Shown here: in pieces, positions 14,607-23,282 of the stretch
How positions within the stretch are numbered: the stretch's first letter is position 1
Layout: each line of letters opens with the position of its first letter
Source of the DNA: a bacterium
GTDB lineage: Bacteria; Actinomycetota; Aquicultoria; Aquicultorales; Aquicultoraceae
Assembly: GCA_902810715.1 (NCBI GenBank)
Contig: CADDYS010000012.1
Location: 1-36,166 of the forward strand
DNA: 36,166 nt
Reading direction: 5' to 3'
Position numbers and translations under genes: made by a program
The notes under the pieces: generated by a model
Told to the model about the DNA's origin: nothing
The model's database searches: none
Seen by the model: only the letters and a program-made list of their open reading frames with translations

Positions 14607-16060
14607 TTATCCACATCAGATGCTAGCTCGCCAATTAGCGTCATTAGCTCATCGGCGGTAATGGCAGGCTTGTCTTTTCGCTCCGCGCCCTTTTCCATCG
14701 CCTCAATGGATTCCTTCATCATCTCAACGAAGTGGCCGGCAAGAACCGGGTCGAACTGGGTCCCCTTATTTTGTTCGATAACCAGCAGGGCCTCTTTATA
14801 TGAAATGCCCTTGCGGTAAGGCCGGTCTGAGATCATCGCATCGAACGCGTCGGCAATCGCAACTATGCGTGCCAGAAAAGGTATCCGCTCGTCACTGAGG
14901 CCAAGTGGATAGCCCTTGCCATCATATCTCTCGTGATGATGCAAAACAATATCTGATATCTTTATCATGCTATCGATCGGATGGGTGATTTCATATCCCT
15001 TATACGCATGCTCTTTAATTATCCTGTATTCCTCTTCAACCAGCGCGCTGGTTTTATTAAGCATAAGCTCCGGAATCCCGATCTTTCCGATATCATGCAG
15101 GCGCGCACCTATATAGATTTTTTCAATTTCGGATTTGCTTAATCCCAGATAAGAGGCAAGTTTGACCGAAAGGCTTGCCACATTTCCCGAGTGCCCGCTT
15201 GTATAGGGGTCTTTAGCCTCAACAGCCTTTGAAAATGAGATTACGATTTTTAAGTAGGCCTTGCGCAAATCCTCCCAGAGTTTTGCGTTTCGTATTGCAA
15301 CAGACAGCCACATTGCAATGTCGTTTATAAACTGCTTTTGCTCAAAACTAAGCTCCATTCCCTTTTCACTAACCAGCAGGATAATGCCGATAAATTCCCG
15401 CTGGCTGCGCAGCTGCACCGCAACAGCCTTCTTTATCCCCATATCCTCCATCTTGCCGCATATTTGAAATTCCTTGTTACCGGTAATGTCCCGGGCGTAA
15501 ATGATGCCCTGCTCGGTCATGGAAAAGACAGAGAAGACCTCTTTGGCTGATAGGATGGAAATATCGATATCCGACTTGTACAATATGCCCTCAGACCATA
15601 TTAGCTCAAGGTACTCACTGCGCTTTGATGCAAGATACAGCGACGCCCCATCAAAGCTAAGTATTTCGAGCATCTCCTCGAGTGTCGACTTTGCGATCTG
15701 CTTAAGATCAAGCATATTGTTTATCTTCGTGCTGATGGTTTGCAGTACAGAGGATTGCCTGTTGTGAGTCTCGCGGTTTCTTTCCTCCACAAACTGCATG
15801 CTTAAGAAGAGATCCATAATAAGAAGCACCGGTATACCCATGCTCGGATAACTCATTAAAAGATGAAAAAGCGGCTGTGATGTAAAATCATAGCCGATAG
15901 AGAATATGCTTGTACTAAAAAACGAAAACAGGATGAGAAATAGAGCGAGGCGAAACCTGGTTTGCCCTAAATTGCCGCTACGCAACATATAATACAGGCC
16001 GACTGCGCAGAAGATTATGTTTAACGAGCGGATGATAATATCAAACGCCACTTCGACCAT
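14603..16060 (-). CDS. Membrane-bound GAF/HD-GYP c-di-GMP phosphodiesterase
   Basis: Predicted enzyme that hydrolyses c-di-GMP. 485 residues: three N-terminal membrane segments (about 5-25, 34-54, 64-88), a GAF domain (about 105-245) and an HD-GYP domain (about 270-460). The catalytic set is complete: the H of YTSGHSGNVA, HDIGKIGIPE (H322, D323), KEHAYKGYEI, LHHHERYDGKGYP (GYP at 383-385) and IADAFDAMISDRPYR. ATG at 16060 has AGG directly against it; GTG at codon 4, with AGGATGG upstream, is an alternative. The start overlaps the end of the small membrane gene at 16041-16343, so the two are coupled. It may lower c-di-GMP and thus relieve the PilZ proteins of the flagellar operon. Confidence 0.95.
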   Translation of the reverse strand: MVEVAFDIIIRSLNIIFCAVGLYYMLRSGNLGQTRFRLALFLILFSFFSTSIFSIGYDFTSQPLFHLLMSYPSMGIPVLLIMDLFLSMQFVEERNRETHNRQSSVLQTISTKINNMLDLKQIAKSTLEEMLEILSFDGASLYLASKRSEYLELIWSEGILYKSDIDISILSAKEVFSVFSMTEQGIIYARDITGNKEFQICGKMEDMGIKKAVAVQLRSQREFIGIILLVSEKGMELSFEQKQFINDIAMWLSVAIRNAKLWEDLRKAYLKIVISFSKAVEAKDPYTSGHSGNVASLSVKLASYLGLSKSEIEKIYIGARLHDIGKIGIPELMLNKTSALVEEEYRIIKEHAYKGYEITHPIDSMIKISDIVLHHHERYDGKGYPLGLSDERIPFLARIVAIADAFDAMISDRPYRKGISYKEALLVIEQNKGTQFDPVLAGHFVEMMKESIEAMEKGAERKDKPAITADELMTLIGELASDVDN

Positions 16061-16343
16061 CCTTTATATAATCGCTTCTAGCCATCCACACGATTGCCGC
16101 AACACATACAGTCTCGGCGGCCCCGGCAACGCCATGAAGCAGATGGATGCCTAAAATAACCGAAATTATATAGGCAATGCTCGCTACAAGGAATGCGGCT
16201 GAGCAGGCTAAATAATACGCATAGTATTGATTGGCCTTAAACCTGGCGCGATTACCAAGTATAAAAATAAGCGCCACCAATGCCAGGCCCAGGGGAAATG
16301 CATGACCGTATTCGTAAACGCTATGCGATAAAATCGTATGCAA
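16041..16343 (-). CDS. Small three-span membrane protein coupled to HD-GYP gene
   Basis: 100 residues from a TTG start with GGTGAT 5 nt upstream. Three hydrophobic segments (about residues 15-32, 42-63, 70-87) joined by short loops. Not recognised. It overlaps the HD-GYP gene by 20 nt and, with that protein's own three spans, would make a six-span sensor unit. It may be a separate sensor subunit or the product of an ancestral gene split. Function unknown. Confidence 0.65.
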   Translation of the reverse strand: MHTILSHSVYEYGHAFPLGLALVALIFILGNRARFKANQYYAYYLACSAAFLVASIAYIISVILGIHLLHGVAGAAETVCVAAIVWMARSDYIKDGRSGV

Positions 16344-16740
16344 AATATCACCAGCTTAAACATATAAATAGCTATATTTTAAATATCGACAAAGTGTACA
16401 GCACCCTTAAGTTCGGCTGGGACGGTCCTCCAAATATTCCAGATTCTCGTTAACGGCAAGCTGAAGTCTTTGCTGCATATCTCATCATGCCAAAGCTGAG
16501 ACTTACGACAAGGCATTACCAAACAGCAATTTTAAATTTAGTTGATGAATACGGCGTAACAGAGAAGTTTGCCGGGTTTCGGCTGAAATTATTACAATCT
16601 ACAAGCGGTAAAGAACACAAATAAATTTAACAAAATTTATCGGCATTTTTGTAAAAATCTTGTTGATTTAGGCCGATTATGAGGTAAAATAATGGTAGTA
16701 ATACTCAGTGTTACTAATCATAAATAATATGGAGGTGATT
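16344..16740. other. 397-nt gap with a 45-codon ORF and toxin-antitoxin promoter
   Basis: Left part: nothing certain. An ATG ORF at 16487-16624 encodes 45 residues (MPKLRLTTRHYQTAILNLVD, then EYGVTEKFAGFRLKLLQSTS) that look protein-like but lack a ribosome binding site; I regard it as a decayed remnant or chance ORF. Right part (16663-16740) is the promoter, operator-like palindrome and ribosome binding site of the CopG/PIN pair. Confidence 0.5.
16663..16716 (+). promoter_or_regulatory. Toxin-antitoxin promoter and palindromic operator
   Basis: TTGATT (16663-16668), a 16-nt spacer and TAAAAT (16685-16690). Around the expected transcription start is TAGTAATAC (16696-16704) inverted as GTGTTACTA (16708-16716), 8 of 9 bases matching. 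CopG-type antitoxins bind such palindromes and repress their own operon. A very strong ribosome binding site (GGAGGTGATT) follows at 16731-16740. Confidence 0.5.
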
Positions 16741-16989
16741 ATGTTGGGAAGAACAACGAGGGTTTTAACCTTCTCTCTACCCCCTGAAGCGGCAGAAGAA
16801 ATCGAGAAAATGGCCAAAAGTGAGAATCGCACCAGAAGCGAGTTACTTCGGGAAATGATTGGTGTATATAAAGAGCGCCAAGCCGAAGCGGCGTGGCAAG
16901 ATCTCTTTGCTTTCGGTGATAAGACGGCCAAGAGGTATGGTATCAAAAACGAGGAAGAGCTCTTTAAGATTCTTAATAGGACTTCGTAA
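16741..16989 (+). CDS. CopG/RHH-type antitoxin
   Basis: 82 residues from ATG at 16741, set by the GGAGGTG ribosome binding site; an earlier in-frame ATG at 16708 lies within the predicted operator and is rejected. The N-terminus is a ribbon-helix-helix DNA-binding domain (RVLTFSLPPEAAEEIEKMAK, ENRTRSELLREMIGVY). The C-terminal half (about 45-82) would bind and neutralise the toxin encoded immediately downstream. Expected to repress its own promoter, alone and with the toxin. Confidence 0.9.
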   Translation: MLGRTTRVLTFSLPPEAAEEIEKMAKSENRTRSELLREMIGVYKERQAEAAWQDLFAFGDKTAKRYGIKNEEELFKILNRTS

Positions 16990-17397
16990 ATGCTAAGGGT
17001 AGTCTTTGATACTAACGTTTACATATCGGGCCTTCTTTTCCCCGGCCCACCTAGGCAAGTCTTAGAGCTTGCCAGAAAACGGCAAGTTATCTTGATCGCC
17101 TCTGACGGCATCATTAATGAGACGGCTAGAAAACTTCGAGAAAAGTTTTCTTGGCCGGAACATAAAATCCAAGAATTCGTAAGAGAAACTAGCAGGTTGG
17201 CCAAACTTTATAACCCGAAAGTAAAGCTTTCCGTTGTAGAAGATGAGGCTGATAACAGAATACTGGAGTGCGCTGTTGCCGGAAAAGCCCACATAATACT
17301 ATCCGGTGACAATCACCTACTAAAGCTTAAAGAATATGAAAATATTCCAATCCAAAAGCCCAAGTACCTAACGTATCTAATGGAGCAAAAGGATTAG
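16990..17397 (+). CDS. PIN-domain toxin (VapC-like ribonuclease)
   Basis: 135 residues; starts with no gap after the antitoxin stop, so translation is coupled. A PIN domain with the four acidic metal-binding residues visible: D7 (RVVFDTNVYISG), E44 (IINETARK), D88 (DEADNRILECA) and D107 (IILSGDNHLL). The sequence fits the group annotated as putative toxin of a PIN-family toxin-antitoxin system. It would cleave RNA when freed from the RHH antitoxin. The RNA target cannot be inferred. Confidence 0.92.
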   Translation: MLRVVFDTNVYISGLLFPGPPRQVLELARKRQVILIASDGIINETARKLREKFSWPEHKIQEFVRETSRLAKLYNPKVKLSVVEDEADNRILECAVAGKAHIILSGDNHLLKLKEYENIPIQKPKYLTYLMEQKD

Positions 17398-17528
17398 GTT
17401 ATGAGCGAGACAATAAATATAAACCAAGCCATTGAGCATCTGTCAGATATCCATATGTAGTTGTGTTTGTTGTTGTCATGTTGCCGTTTACTGTTGTCTT
17501 GATTGTTTTTCGCCCCTTGCGTAATCCT

Positions 17529-17597
17529 GGTGTCAGACACCACTCACTTCCCCTGCCAGTACTAATATGCTTAAAACTTTGGGAATTTGTGATAAAT
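17529..17597. repeat. 69-bp direct repeat, left copy, with REP-like palindrome
   Basis: Begins with the perfect palindrome-like GGTGTCAGACACC and continues CACTTCCCCTGCCAG, ACTAATAT. A copy at about 75 percent identity occurs at 22820-22888 in the same orientation. GGTGTCAGACACC-type motifs are known as dispersed intergenic palindromes in many genomes. The two copies bracket the transposase, the unknown 372-residue gene and AbiE. Confidence 0.6.
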
Positions 17598-17656
17598 ATT
17601 TAATTGGTACCTCGAATATTGGCAAATAAAAATTTCTATAAAAACTAGGCAAAGAA

Positions 17657-17680
17657 AAAAGGGCTCTACAGAGCCCTTTT
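17657..17680. terminator. Bidirectional intrinsic terminator
   Basis: AAAAGGGCTC (17657-17666), loop TACA, GAGCCCTTTT (17671-17680): a perfect 10-bp stem, T-rich at the 3' side on either strand. It would stop transcripts leaving the toxin-antitoxin pair and shield the IS region. Confidence 0.75.
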
Positions 17681-17943
17681 CTATGTAGCCCTAATCCAAC
17701 ACTATTCGAACCAAAAAGAGCAGCTAGATAAGCTGGAGGGGTATTTTGAGAAGCTTTAATAAGCTTCAAATCCTATTTTATACAATACCGATCTTCCGCA
17801 GTAAATAGGCATATTTACCCCACCTAAAACCTAAAGTAGCAGCTCAGAGACCCGAGGGACGCCGGAAACGCTGAAAAATCGTAGGCACACGTATGGTAAT
17901 CATTACCTGTACCATCAAGCATTAGATGCTCTATCATATAGGC

Positions 17944-19569
17944 ATGTACTTGCGAACGATCGCCCGGAAAAACAAAGACGGCTCGGTGGTGCGCTACCTG
18001 CAGCTCGCCCACAACGAGCGCAACGAAAAGGGCCAGGCACAGGCCAATGTAGTTTACTCTTTTGGCAGAGAAGACAGACTTGACCGGGATGCGCTCGCGC
18101 GTTTAGTAAAAAGCATCTCTCGGTTTTTGGAGCCCGGCGTTATGCTTGAAGCAACGACAGCCCCGGATATCTCATTTATCTCGTCAAAGCCGATTGGCTG
18201 CACACGTCTTTTGGATGCACTCTGGGAACGCTTAGGGATCGCATCTGCCGTACAAGAACTTCTTAAAAACAGGCATTTTGCAACGGACGTCGAGCGCACC
18301 CTCTTTGCCCTTGTCGCCAACCGCGCAATTAATCCCACCTCCAAGCTCTCGGCCGTTGCGTGGATGAACGATGACGTTGTGATTAAAAACGCACGAGACG
18401 CAACCGATGATCATGCCTACCGCGCGATGGACTTTCTGCTCGAAGCTGAAGAGCATATCCAGCGCGAGGTCTTCTTCTCTGTCGCCAATCTGCTTAACCT
18501 GGAGGTCGATCTCTTGTTTTTCGACACCACCTCAACATACTTTGAGACCGAGGAGGAAGACGGATTTAGAAAATACGGCCACTCGAAAGATCACCGGAAC
18601 GATCGTCCCCAGGCAGTGGTCGGCCTTGCGGTCACGCGTGAGGGCATACCGGTTCGCTCCTGGTGCTTTCAGGGAAATACCGCCGATATGTCCCTGATCG
18701 AGCGGATCAAGGACGACCTTCGGGATTGGAAGCTGGGTCGGGTCATCATGGTAGACAGAGGCTTTGCCTCAGAGGAGAATTTGCGCTACATGCAACGAGC
18801 CGGTGGAGGATACATCGCCGGAGAAAAACTTCGCTCCGGCAGCCCACTGGCCGAAGCCGCGCTCTCGCGGCCCGGGCGACTCAAAGAGGTAAAAGACAAC
18901 TTAAAGGTAAAAGAGATAGTAGTCGGCGCTGGAGAGCGGCGCAAACGCTACATACTCTGCTACAACCCGGCCGAGGCTAAAAAGGATAAAGAGCTGCGCG
19001 ATGAGACCGTCTCGCGCCTGCAGGCAGAGCTTGCAAATATCAAGCAGCTCAAAGGAGCGCCGCATAAAAAAGCGACCTGTGAGCTTCGCAGCAACAAAAG
19101 CATGGGGCGCTACCTGAAACAACGCTCAGACGGCACCCTTGCACTCGACAAAGCCAAGATAAAGGCGGAGGAGCGACTCGACGGCAAATTCCTGCTTTCA
19201 ACCTCGGATGACACGCTCTCTTGCCAAGACGTGGCCCTTGGCTACAAGCAGCTACTCGAAGTCGAGCGCGGGTTTAAAGATCTAAAACACACGCTTGAGC
19301 TTCGCCCCGTCTATCACCGAAAAGAGGAGCGCATACGCGCTCACATTACCTTGTGCTTCTTAGCACTGCTGCTTATTCGGGTGGCCGAAGTTGAGACAGG
19401 TAAGACCTGGCGGTGTATCAAAACAGAACTGAGTCGCATGCACCTTGGTGAGTTTAAAGGGCCAGCCGGCAGAGTCCTGCAGCGAACCGAAATCACCGCT
19501 GCTCAAAAAGAGATATTTGCAGCTCTAAAGATCAAAGAGCCGCCGAAGTTCTTCGAGATAGCCCCGTAG
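17944..19569 (+). mobile_element. IS1634-family transposase gene, intact
   Basis: DDE transposase of the IS4 superfamily, IS1634 group. Start is taken as ATG at 17944, because family members begin MYxRT.xRKNKDGS; an ATG 18 nt upstream is possible. 541 residues with the catalytic triad visible: D194 (LLFFDTTSTYF), D271 (VIMVDRGFAS) and E441 in the YREK-like stretch (LLEVERGFKDLKHTLELRPV). An insertion domain lies between D271 and E441. No frameshift is present, so it could be active. CGTAGGCAC occurs both upstream (17880-17888) and across the stop (19565-19573). Terminal inverted repeats were not resolved, so the IS limits are unknown. Codon usage is more G+C-rich than the flanking AT-rich defence genes. 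Confidence 0.93.
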
Positions 19570-19742
19570 GCACTACACGCAGTTTAGCCACTTTCTATCC
19601 TTGCTGAATAACGCCCTGTTTGGGGCGGTGTTTGTCTACTCACTGCGGAACTCCGGCAATAGAGTTCAAGCCATTCTCTTAAAGCTGTGGTTGCCTTTCA
19701 GGCTATATGGGACAAGCAAGACTTAACCATGCAATCCGTCTC

Positions 19743-20861
19743 TTAGCTAATAGCCATTTTAACAGCGTCTTCAACTCTCAAGAGTGGGTTATAAATTATC
19801 GTTCTCTTTGAATAGTCCCATGTAAAGTAAATTAATCCGTATACAGGTGAAAGGTCTTCTGATTGTATTATTGTTACTGCCCCATCTTTTTCCCTACCAA
19901 CCATTTGAGCACCCGTTCTACGATCAACAATCCACTTTTCTCTCCCCAAGAACGCTTCTTCAAGATCGATCTCATCCATAATCGTTCCAAGGACAGGAAT
20001 GCATATAAAGTTAAGCTCATCTTTTGGCAGTTGATCCTTGGCTTTGTCTCTGATTTTGCCCCTTATGCGGACATTATCTTTCATCCATGCAGACCAAGGA
20101 TCCATATGTGCAGCATATTCTTCTTTTAGTTTATTTAAACGACTGATTGTCACAGCGGCAACTGCTCTACCCTCTTTATAGTACGGATATACACCAGGCC
20201 CCTTTTTCCTCATCTCTCGAATGAAATCTATGAAACCGGGTAAATCATTTTCGGTAAATTTTACCTCTGCAGATTCCTCTCCTAAAATATAATCAGCATC
20301 TTCCTTATCAAGTATCTCAAAGATATATTTGTATAACTGCTCTTCGACATCTGCCAGCCCTTGCTCTATTGCGACTTTAATTTTGTATCTAAAATCTGCA
20401 TGCTTTCTTATCCTTTCATCATCATGAATTCCGGTTACTTCAATATTTATTGGTTTATCTCCATTGCTGACCAGCGAAATATCAACGTTTTTGCCTGTTT
20501 CGGTTACCTTTCTCTCCCAAACAACGTTAATCATCGTATTGCATTTGAATTTTGTGCAATAGTATCCAGCGACGATTATCTCAGCTACAACCGCATCCTG
20601 ATCCAGATTCATATTGGTCTGAGAGAGCTTCTTCACAGCTTTAGAAAAATATCCTGGCTCATGGTAACTATTAATTGATTCAAGTGCACATTTAAGTAGA
20701 GGAAAAATTCGGGGATTTGCAAGAGAAAAAAATAAGGGATGTTGTTCTATTCTTAGTTTAGGTTTTAATAACTCCTGCTCCAATGTCTTGCTAAGCTTGC
20801 CATCAAAGATCGTGAGATTATTTCTTACTGCCTCAATCTCTTCGGGCTTAGTGTGAATCAT
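19743..20861 (-). CDS. Unknown protein beside AbiE, possible nuclease-like fold
   Basis: 372 residues, not recognised. ATG follows GGAG at 7 nt. Largely soluble and charged. One region (about 87-150) looks like a restriction-endonuclease-like core: a helix with AEIIVAGYYCTKFK, a strand, then KNVDISLVSNGDKPINIEVT, where D and E lie in predicted strands; but the usual final Lys of PD-(D/E)XK is not evident (EVT instead). The C-terminal part (about 260-372) contains beta-rich stretches (LNFICIPVLG, EKWIVDRRTGAQMVG). It is 107 nt downstream of abiEii in the same direction, and AT-rich like it. It may be a third component of the AbiE locus or an independent defence gene. Function is not assigned. 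Confidence 0.8.
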   Translation of the reverse strand: MIHTKPEEIEAVRNNLTIFDGKLSKTLEQELLKPKLRIEQHPLFFSLANPRIFPLLKCALESINSYHEPGYFSKAVKKLSQTNMNLDQDAVVAEIIVAGYYCTKFKCNTMINVVWERKVTETGKNVDISLVSNGDKPINIEVTGIHDDERIRKHADFRYKIKVAIEQGLADVEEQLYKYIFEILDKEDADYILGEESAEVKFTENDLPGFIDFIREMRKKGPGVYPYYKEGRAVAAVTISRLNKLKEEYAAHMDPWSAWMKDNVRIRGKIRDKAKDQLPKDELNFICIPVLGTIMDEIDLEEAFLGREKWIVDRRTGAQMVGREKDGAVTIIQSEDLSPVYGLIYFTWDYSKRTIIYNPLLRVEDAVKMAIS

Positions 20862-20968
20862 AGTTTTTCTCCTGTTAATGGGCTCCTCGAAATCCTTATC
20901 TAGTATTTCTATTAAGAATATTCTAAGAAACAGTAATATGAAATTTGAGTTAAAGCACTATAATCATA

Positions 20969-21820
20969 TTATCTGTGATCATTCCCACTAAAAATCATAT
21001 CAATCGCGGTTTTTAAATCTTCGATTACTTCTTGAAAATCAGGAACGTTTTCTAACTGATGGCCGAGCGAGTTTTCCCACGCGTTCATATGAGAATCAAA
21101 CCTTCCTGTTTCAAAAAACTCACTGACGCCATTAAAAGCAACCCCTTTATGCTCGCACTTATCATAGAATCCCTCTACGAGCTTTTGAGAATCAAAACTA
21201 TATTCATCTTGGCTAAGCAATCGCCAGAGATCATAAACATCTCGCGGCCTGGTTCTTTGTAGTATTGAGCGCAGCTTCTCAGCTAATACTTCCTCGATGG
21301 AATAGACCTCGATATTTCTGACACACGCTTCCTTATCGGTGTAGTTATGGATAAGCAGCCGACTTTTAACTGGAAAGATTATCTTTTCGTAAAAAGTGAT
21401 ATCTAATTTTATTCTCGGCAAAGAACCTGCTCGTTTGCCCATTGGACCTACATATTCAACCTTACCTTCATAAGCTTCTTCCCCAAAAACTTCACGGGTC
21501 TTCTCGAGGCTTACAAGGTCAAAGGAAATACCACTAAGTTTACTAGCCGTCTTGGCAGCATTTTGTAAGCTTGAATTAAGCACCTCTTCTGTAATCTCAT
21601 GATTTGCTTTAACTGTAAAATCAAGGTCTTCGGAAAATCGGTAACTTGGAAAGTAAGCTTTGCGAAGAGCGGTCCCGCCTTTAAAGACAAAGGCTTGCAA
21701 TAAGACGCTATCAGCATAAATACCGCTTAAGAACCAAGAAATCACATAATCCCGTTCAATTGTATTGGGATCGACATGTAGTTCCCTTGCAATTTTCATA
21801 ATTTCTTGTCTTGTAATCAT
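20969..21820 (-). CDS. abiEii: AbiEii-type nucleotidyltransferase toxin
   Basis: Type IV toxin of the AbiE abortive-infection family, a nucleotidyltransferase-like enzyme of the MNT superfamily. Start ATG at 21820 forms an ATGA overlap with the abiEi stop and has AAGGG 6 nt upstream; the in-frame TTG two codons earlier is too close to that site. 283 residues with the family motifs FVFKGGTALRK (about 45-55), RFSEDLDF (D65, D67), a third acidic strand (RIKLDITFYE) and the helix EEVLAEKLRSILQRTRPRDV followed by YDLW. All catalytic-type residues are kept, so the toxin appears functional. Confidence 0.93.
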   Translation of the reverse strand: MITRQEIMKIARELHVDPNTIERDYVISWFLSGIYADSVLLQAFVFKGGTALRKAYFPSYRFSEDLDFTVKANHEITEEVLNSSLQNAAKTASKLSGISFDLVSLEKTREVFGEEAYEGKVEYVGPMGKRAGSLPRIKLDITFYEKIIFPVKSRLLIHNYTDKEACVRNIEVYSIEEVLAEKLRSILQRTRPRDVYDLWRLLSQDEYSFDSQKLVEGFYDKCEHKGVAFNGVSEFFETGRFDSHMNAWENSLGHQLENVPDFQEVIEDLKTAIDMIFSGNDHR

Positions 21821-22710
21821 TTGCAACCCTTTTTATTAATTAAGTTAGGCTCAAAAACATTTATGATTAAATGCCACCTTGCGTTATACTGGCCTCGCTT
21901 CTGCTGGGTAGGGTCAAGTAGGCTATATCCCTTTGAGATGCTCTTTTGCCATTCATTAAGCCATGACTTAACCGGCAACTCTAAGCTTTCAGCCAAGAAG
22001 CCAAGACGCTTAAAGACAGTTGCATTACCGATTCTATGGGCATAAGATGATAGCTTGTCTAAATCAATGCCGTCCTTGAACCCTTCAGAAAGGCCCTTAG
22101 CCGCTTCAACTATTCCACCGCACAACCGAGGACGGTCAAGACAATCAATTATTGTCTTTTCTTTGTCCGTAATTTGCACTGGCTTATTTTCTTGCCACAC
22201 CGTTGTTAGACCAAAAAACTTCTTTGGCGACAAGAAAACGAGCTTATAAGGCATATCAAGTATTTCTTGATATGCTGAAGCCTCGCGCTTGGGCGTGCTT
22301 ACAAAAACAGTTCTTGGTATCTGCTCAGTATAGCCATAATAATTAAGAGCTGACCAATAAGAAATTGCATATTCTCTAGGCTGTATTTGTTGGTTGGGAT
22401 TAACGATATAAGCCCTGGCTGAAACTGTTGATGACTTTGATGCAATAGCGGAAGCCAAAACAAAAGAGTCCTCGCTCCACATATCAGGTGATTCTGCTTC
22501 CAGAGGGACAATCAAATAATGGCCCCTCTTTAGGCGGATAAGCCATCCAGACCGAACAAGACGGCTTAGAAGTTGCTTGACTGCAATGCTGTTCTTATCA
22601 GGTAGCAACTCTTGAGCATCCTTAAGAGAAAATACGGTTTTATTTTGCGAACTTAGGCTTCTTAGCAGCCTTGAACCAAGCTTACCTAGCGTTTGGTTTT
22701 CGACATTCAT
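21817..22710 (-). CDS. abiEi: AbiEi-type antitoxin and regulator
   Basis: Antitoxin of the type IV AbiE system, which counters AbiEii without direct binding and represses the operon. 297 residues: an N-terminal winged helix (VFSLKDAQELLPDKNSIAVK, LLSRLVRSGWLIRLKRGHYL), then the AbiEi C-terminal domains (YYGYTEQIPRTVFVSTPKRE, KTIIDCLDRPRLCGGIVEAA). ATG at 22710 follows AAGGAAT. The promoter region contains TATAAT (22728-22723, minus strand) and a short inverted repeat TAGTG/CACTA (22731-22748) that could be its operator. Low G+C compared with the flagellar and tld genes suggests transfer. Confidence 0.93.
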   Translation of the reverse strand: MNVENQTLGKLGSRLLRSLSSQNKTVFSLKDAQELLPDKNSIAVKQLLSRLVRSGWLIRLKRGHYLIVPLEAESPDMWSEDSFVLASAIASKSSTVSARAYIVNPNQQIQPREYAISYWSALNYYGYTEQIPRTVFVSTPKREASAYQEILDMPYKLVFLSPKKFFGLTTVWQENKPVQITDKEKTIIDCLDRPRLCGGIVEAAKGLSEGFKDGIDLDKLSSYAHRIGNATVFKRLGFLAESLELPVKSWLNEWQKSISKGYSLLDPTQQKRGQYNARWHLIINVFEPNLINKKGCK

Positions 22711-22819
22711 GATAATTCCTTCATTATAAGTAGTGTTTTATGTCACTAATTATGAACTTTTTATTACTATCGTCAAGAGTTTTGCTACCTGAAGCCTAAT
22801 TTAAAAATTCAAGAGGACC

Positions 22820-22888
22820 GGTGGCAGCCACTATTCACTTCCCCCGCCAGCACTAATATACCTTAAGGTTTGAGAATTCATGATTTAT
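22820..22888. repeat. 69-bp direct repeat, right copy
   Basis: GGTGGCAGCCACT followed by ATTCACTTCCCCCGCCAG and CACTAATAT; about 75 percent identical to 17529-17597, in the same orientation. The palindromic head has diverged from the left copy. It lies 110 bp upstream of AbiEi and marks the right side of the IS-plus-AbiE block. Confidence 0.6.
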
Positions 22889-22981
22889 AGATCCAGCAAT
22901 CACCGCTAAACAGCACACTGCTAACGTTTGTAAAGAATCGAAAGTTCAAATCCACTTCCGGGGTAATCGTTTCCCAAAATG

Positions 22982-23010
22982 AAAAAACCCCTTGCAAAAG
23001 GGGCTTTTTC
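22982..23010 (-). terminator. Terminator after initiator tRNA
   Basis: On the minus strand a CCCCTT/AAGGGG stem (arms 23003-22998 and 22993-22988) with a 4-nt loop is followed by a six-T run (22987-22982). It lies 16 nt beyond the tRNA 3' end. Confidence 0.75.
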
Positions 23011-23025
23011 AAGGTCTGAGCGTTG

Positions 23026-23099
<74 letters not shown>

Positions 23100-23282
23100 T
23101 CGTTTAGTCTTCTACCGACGATTACGATGATAACACACATTTTTTTACATTGCAAAAGCAAAAGGGCCATAATCTACATGTGTAGCATCATTTTAGCAGC
23201 ATATGGATTATTTACTTATAGCACTAGCAACCGCCATCTTTTTGTGTTAATATTCACTTAAGAAATCATTCAGGAGGACTAA

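Larger units (their letters stand above)
17398..17943. other. 546-nt gap: short ORF, direct repeat copy, hairpin, IS upstream region
   Basis: Holds a 19-codon frame (ATG 17401 to TAG 17459, MSETININQAIEHLSDIHM) that looks like the start of a lost third gene after the toxin, a copy of the 69-bp repeat (17529-17597), a bidirectional terminator (17657-17680) and an open stretch that ends in LDKLEGYFEKL just before 17760, possibly a relic coding tail. The remainder up to 17943 is probably the left non-coding end of the IS; I could not define its terminal repeat. Confidence 0.45.
22711..23025. other. 315-nt gap: AbiE promoter, direct repeat copy and tRNA terminator
   Basis: From left to right: the leftward AbiE promoter region (TATAAT on the minus strand at 22728-22723, inverted repeat 22731-22748), the right copy of the 69-bp direct repeat (22820-22888), about 90 nt without recognisable content and the terminator of the leftward tRNA gene (22982-23010). 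Confidence 0.6.

Noticed and set aside
16663-16690. GCCGATTA upstream of the CopG gene as a sigma-28 -10 box
   Set aside because: It lies within the spacer of a better sigma-A promoter (TTGATT/TAAAAT), and a toxin-antitoxin pair is not an expected FliA target.
19743-20861. Firm call of a PD-(D/E)XK restriction enzyme
   Set aside because: The strand with D and E is suggestive, but the final Lys is not evident and no methyltransferase or recognition subunit is adjacent.
23100-23282. ydaO/c-di-AMP riboswitch before the NlpC/P60 gene
   Set aside because: None of the conserved purine-rich segments of that riboswitch are present and the gap is AT-rich and short.
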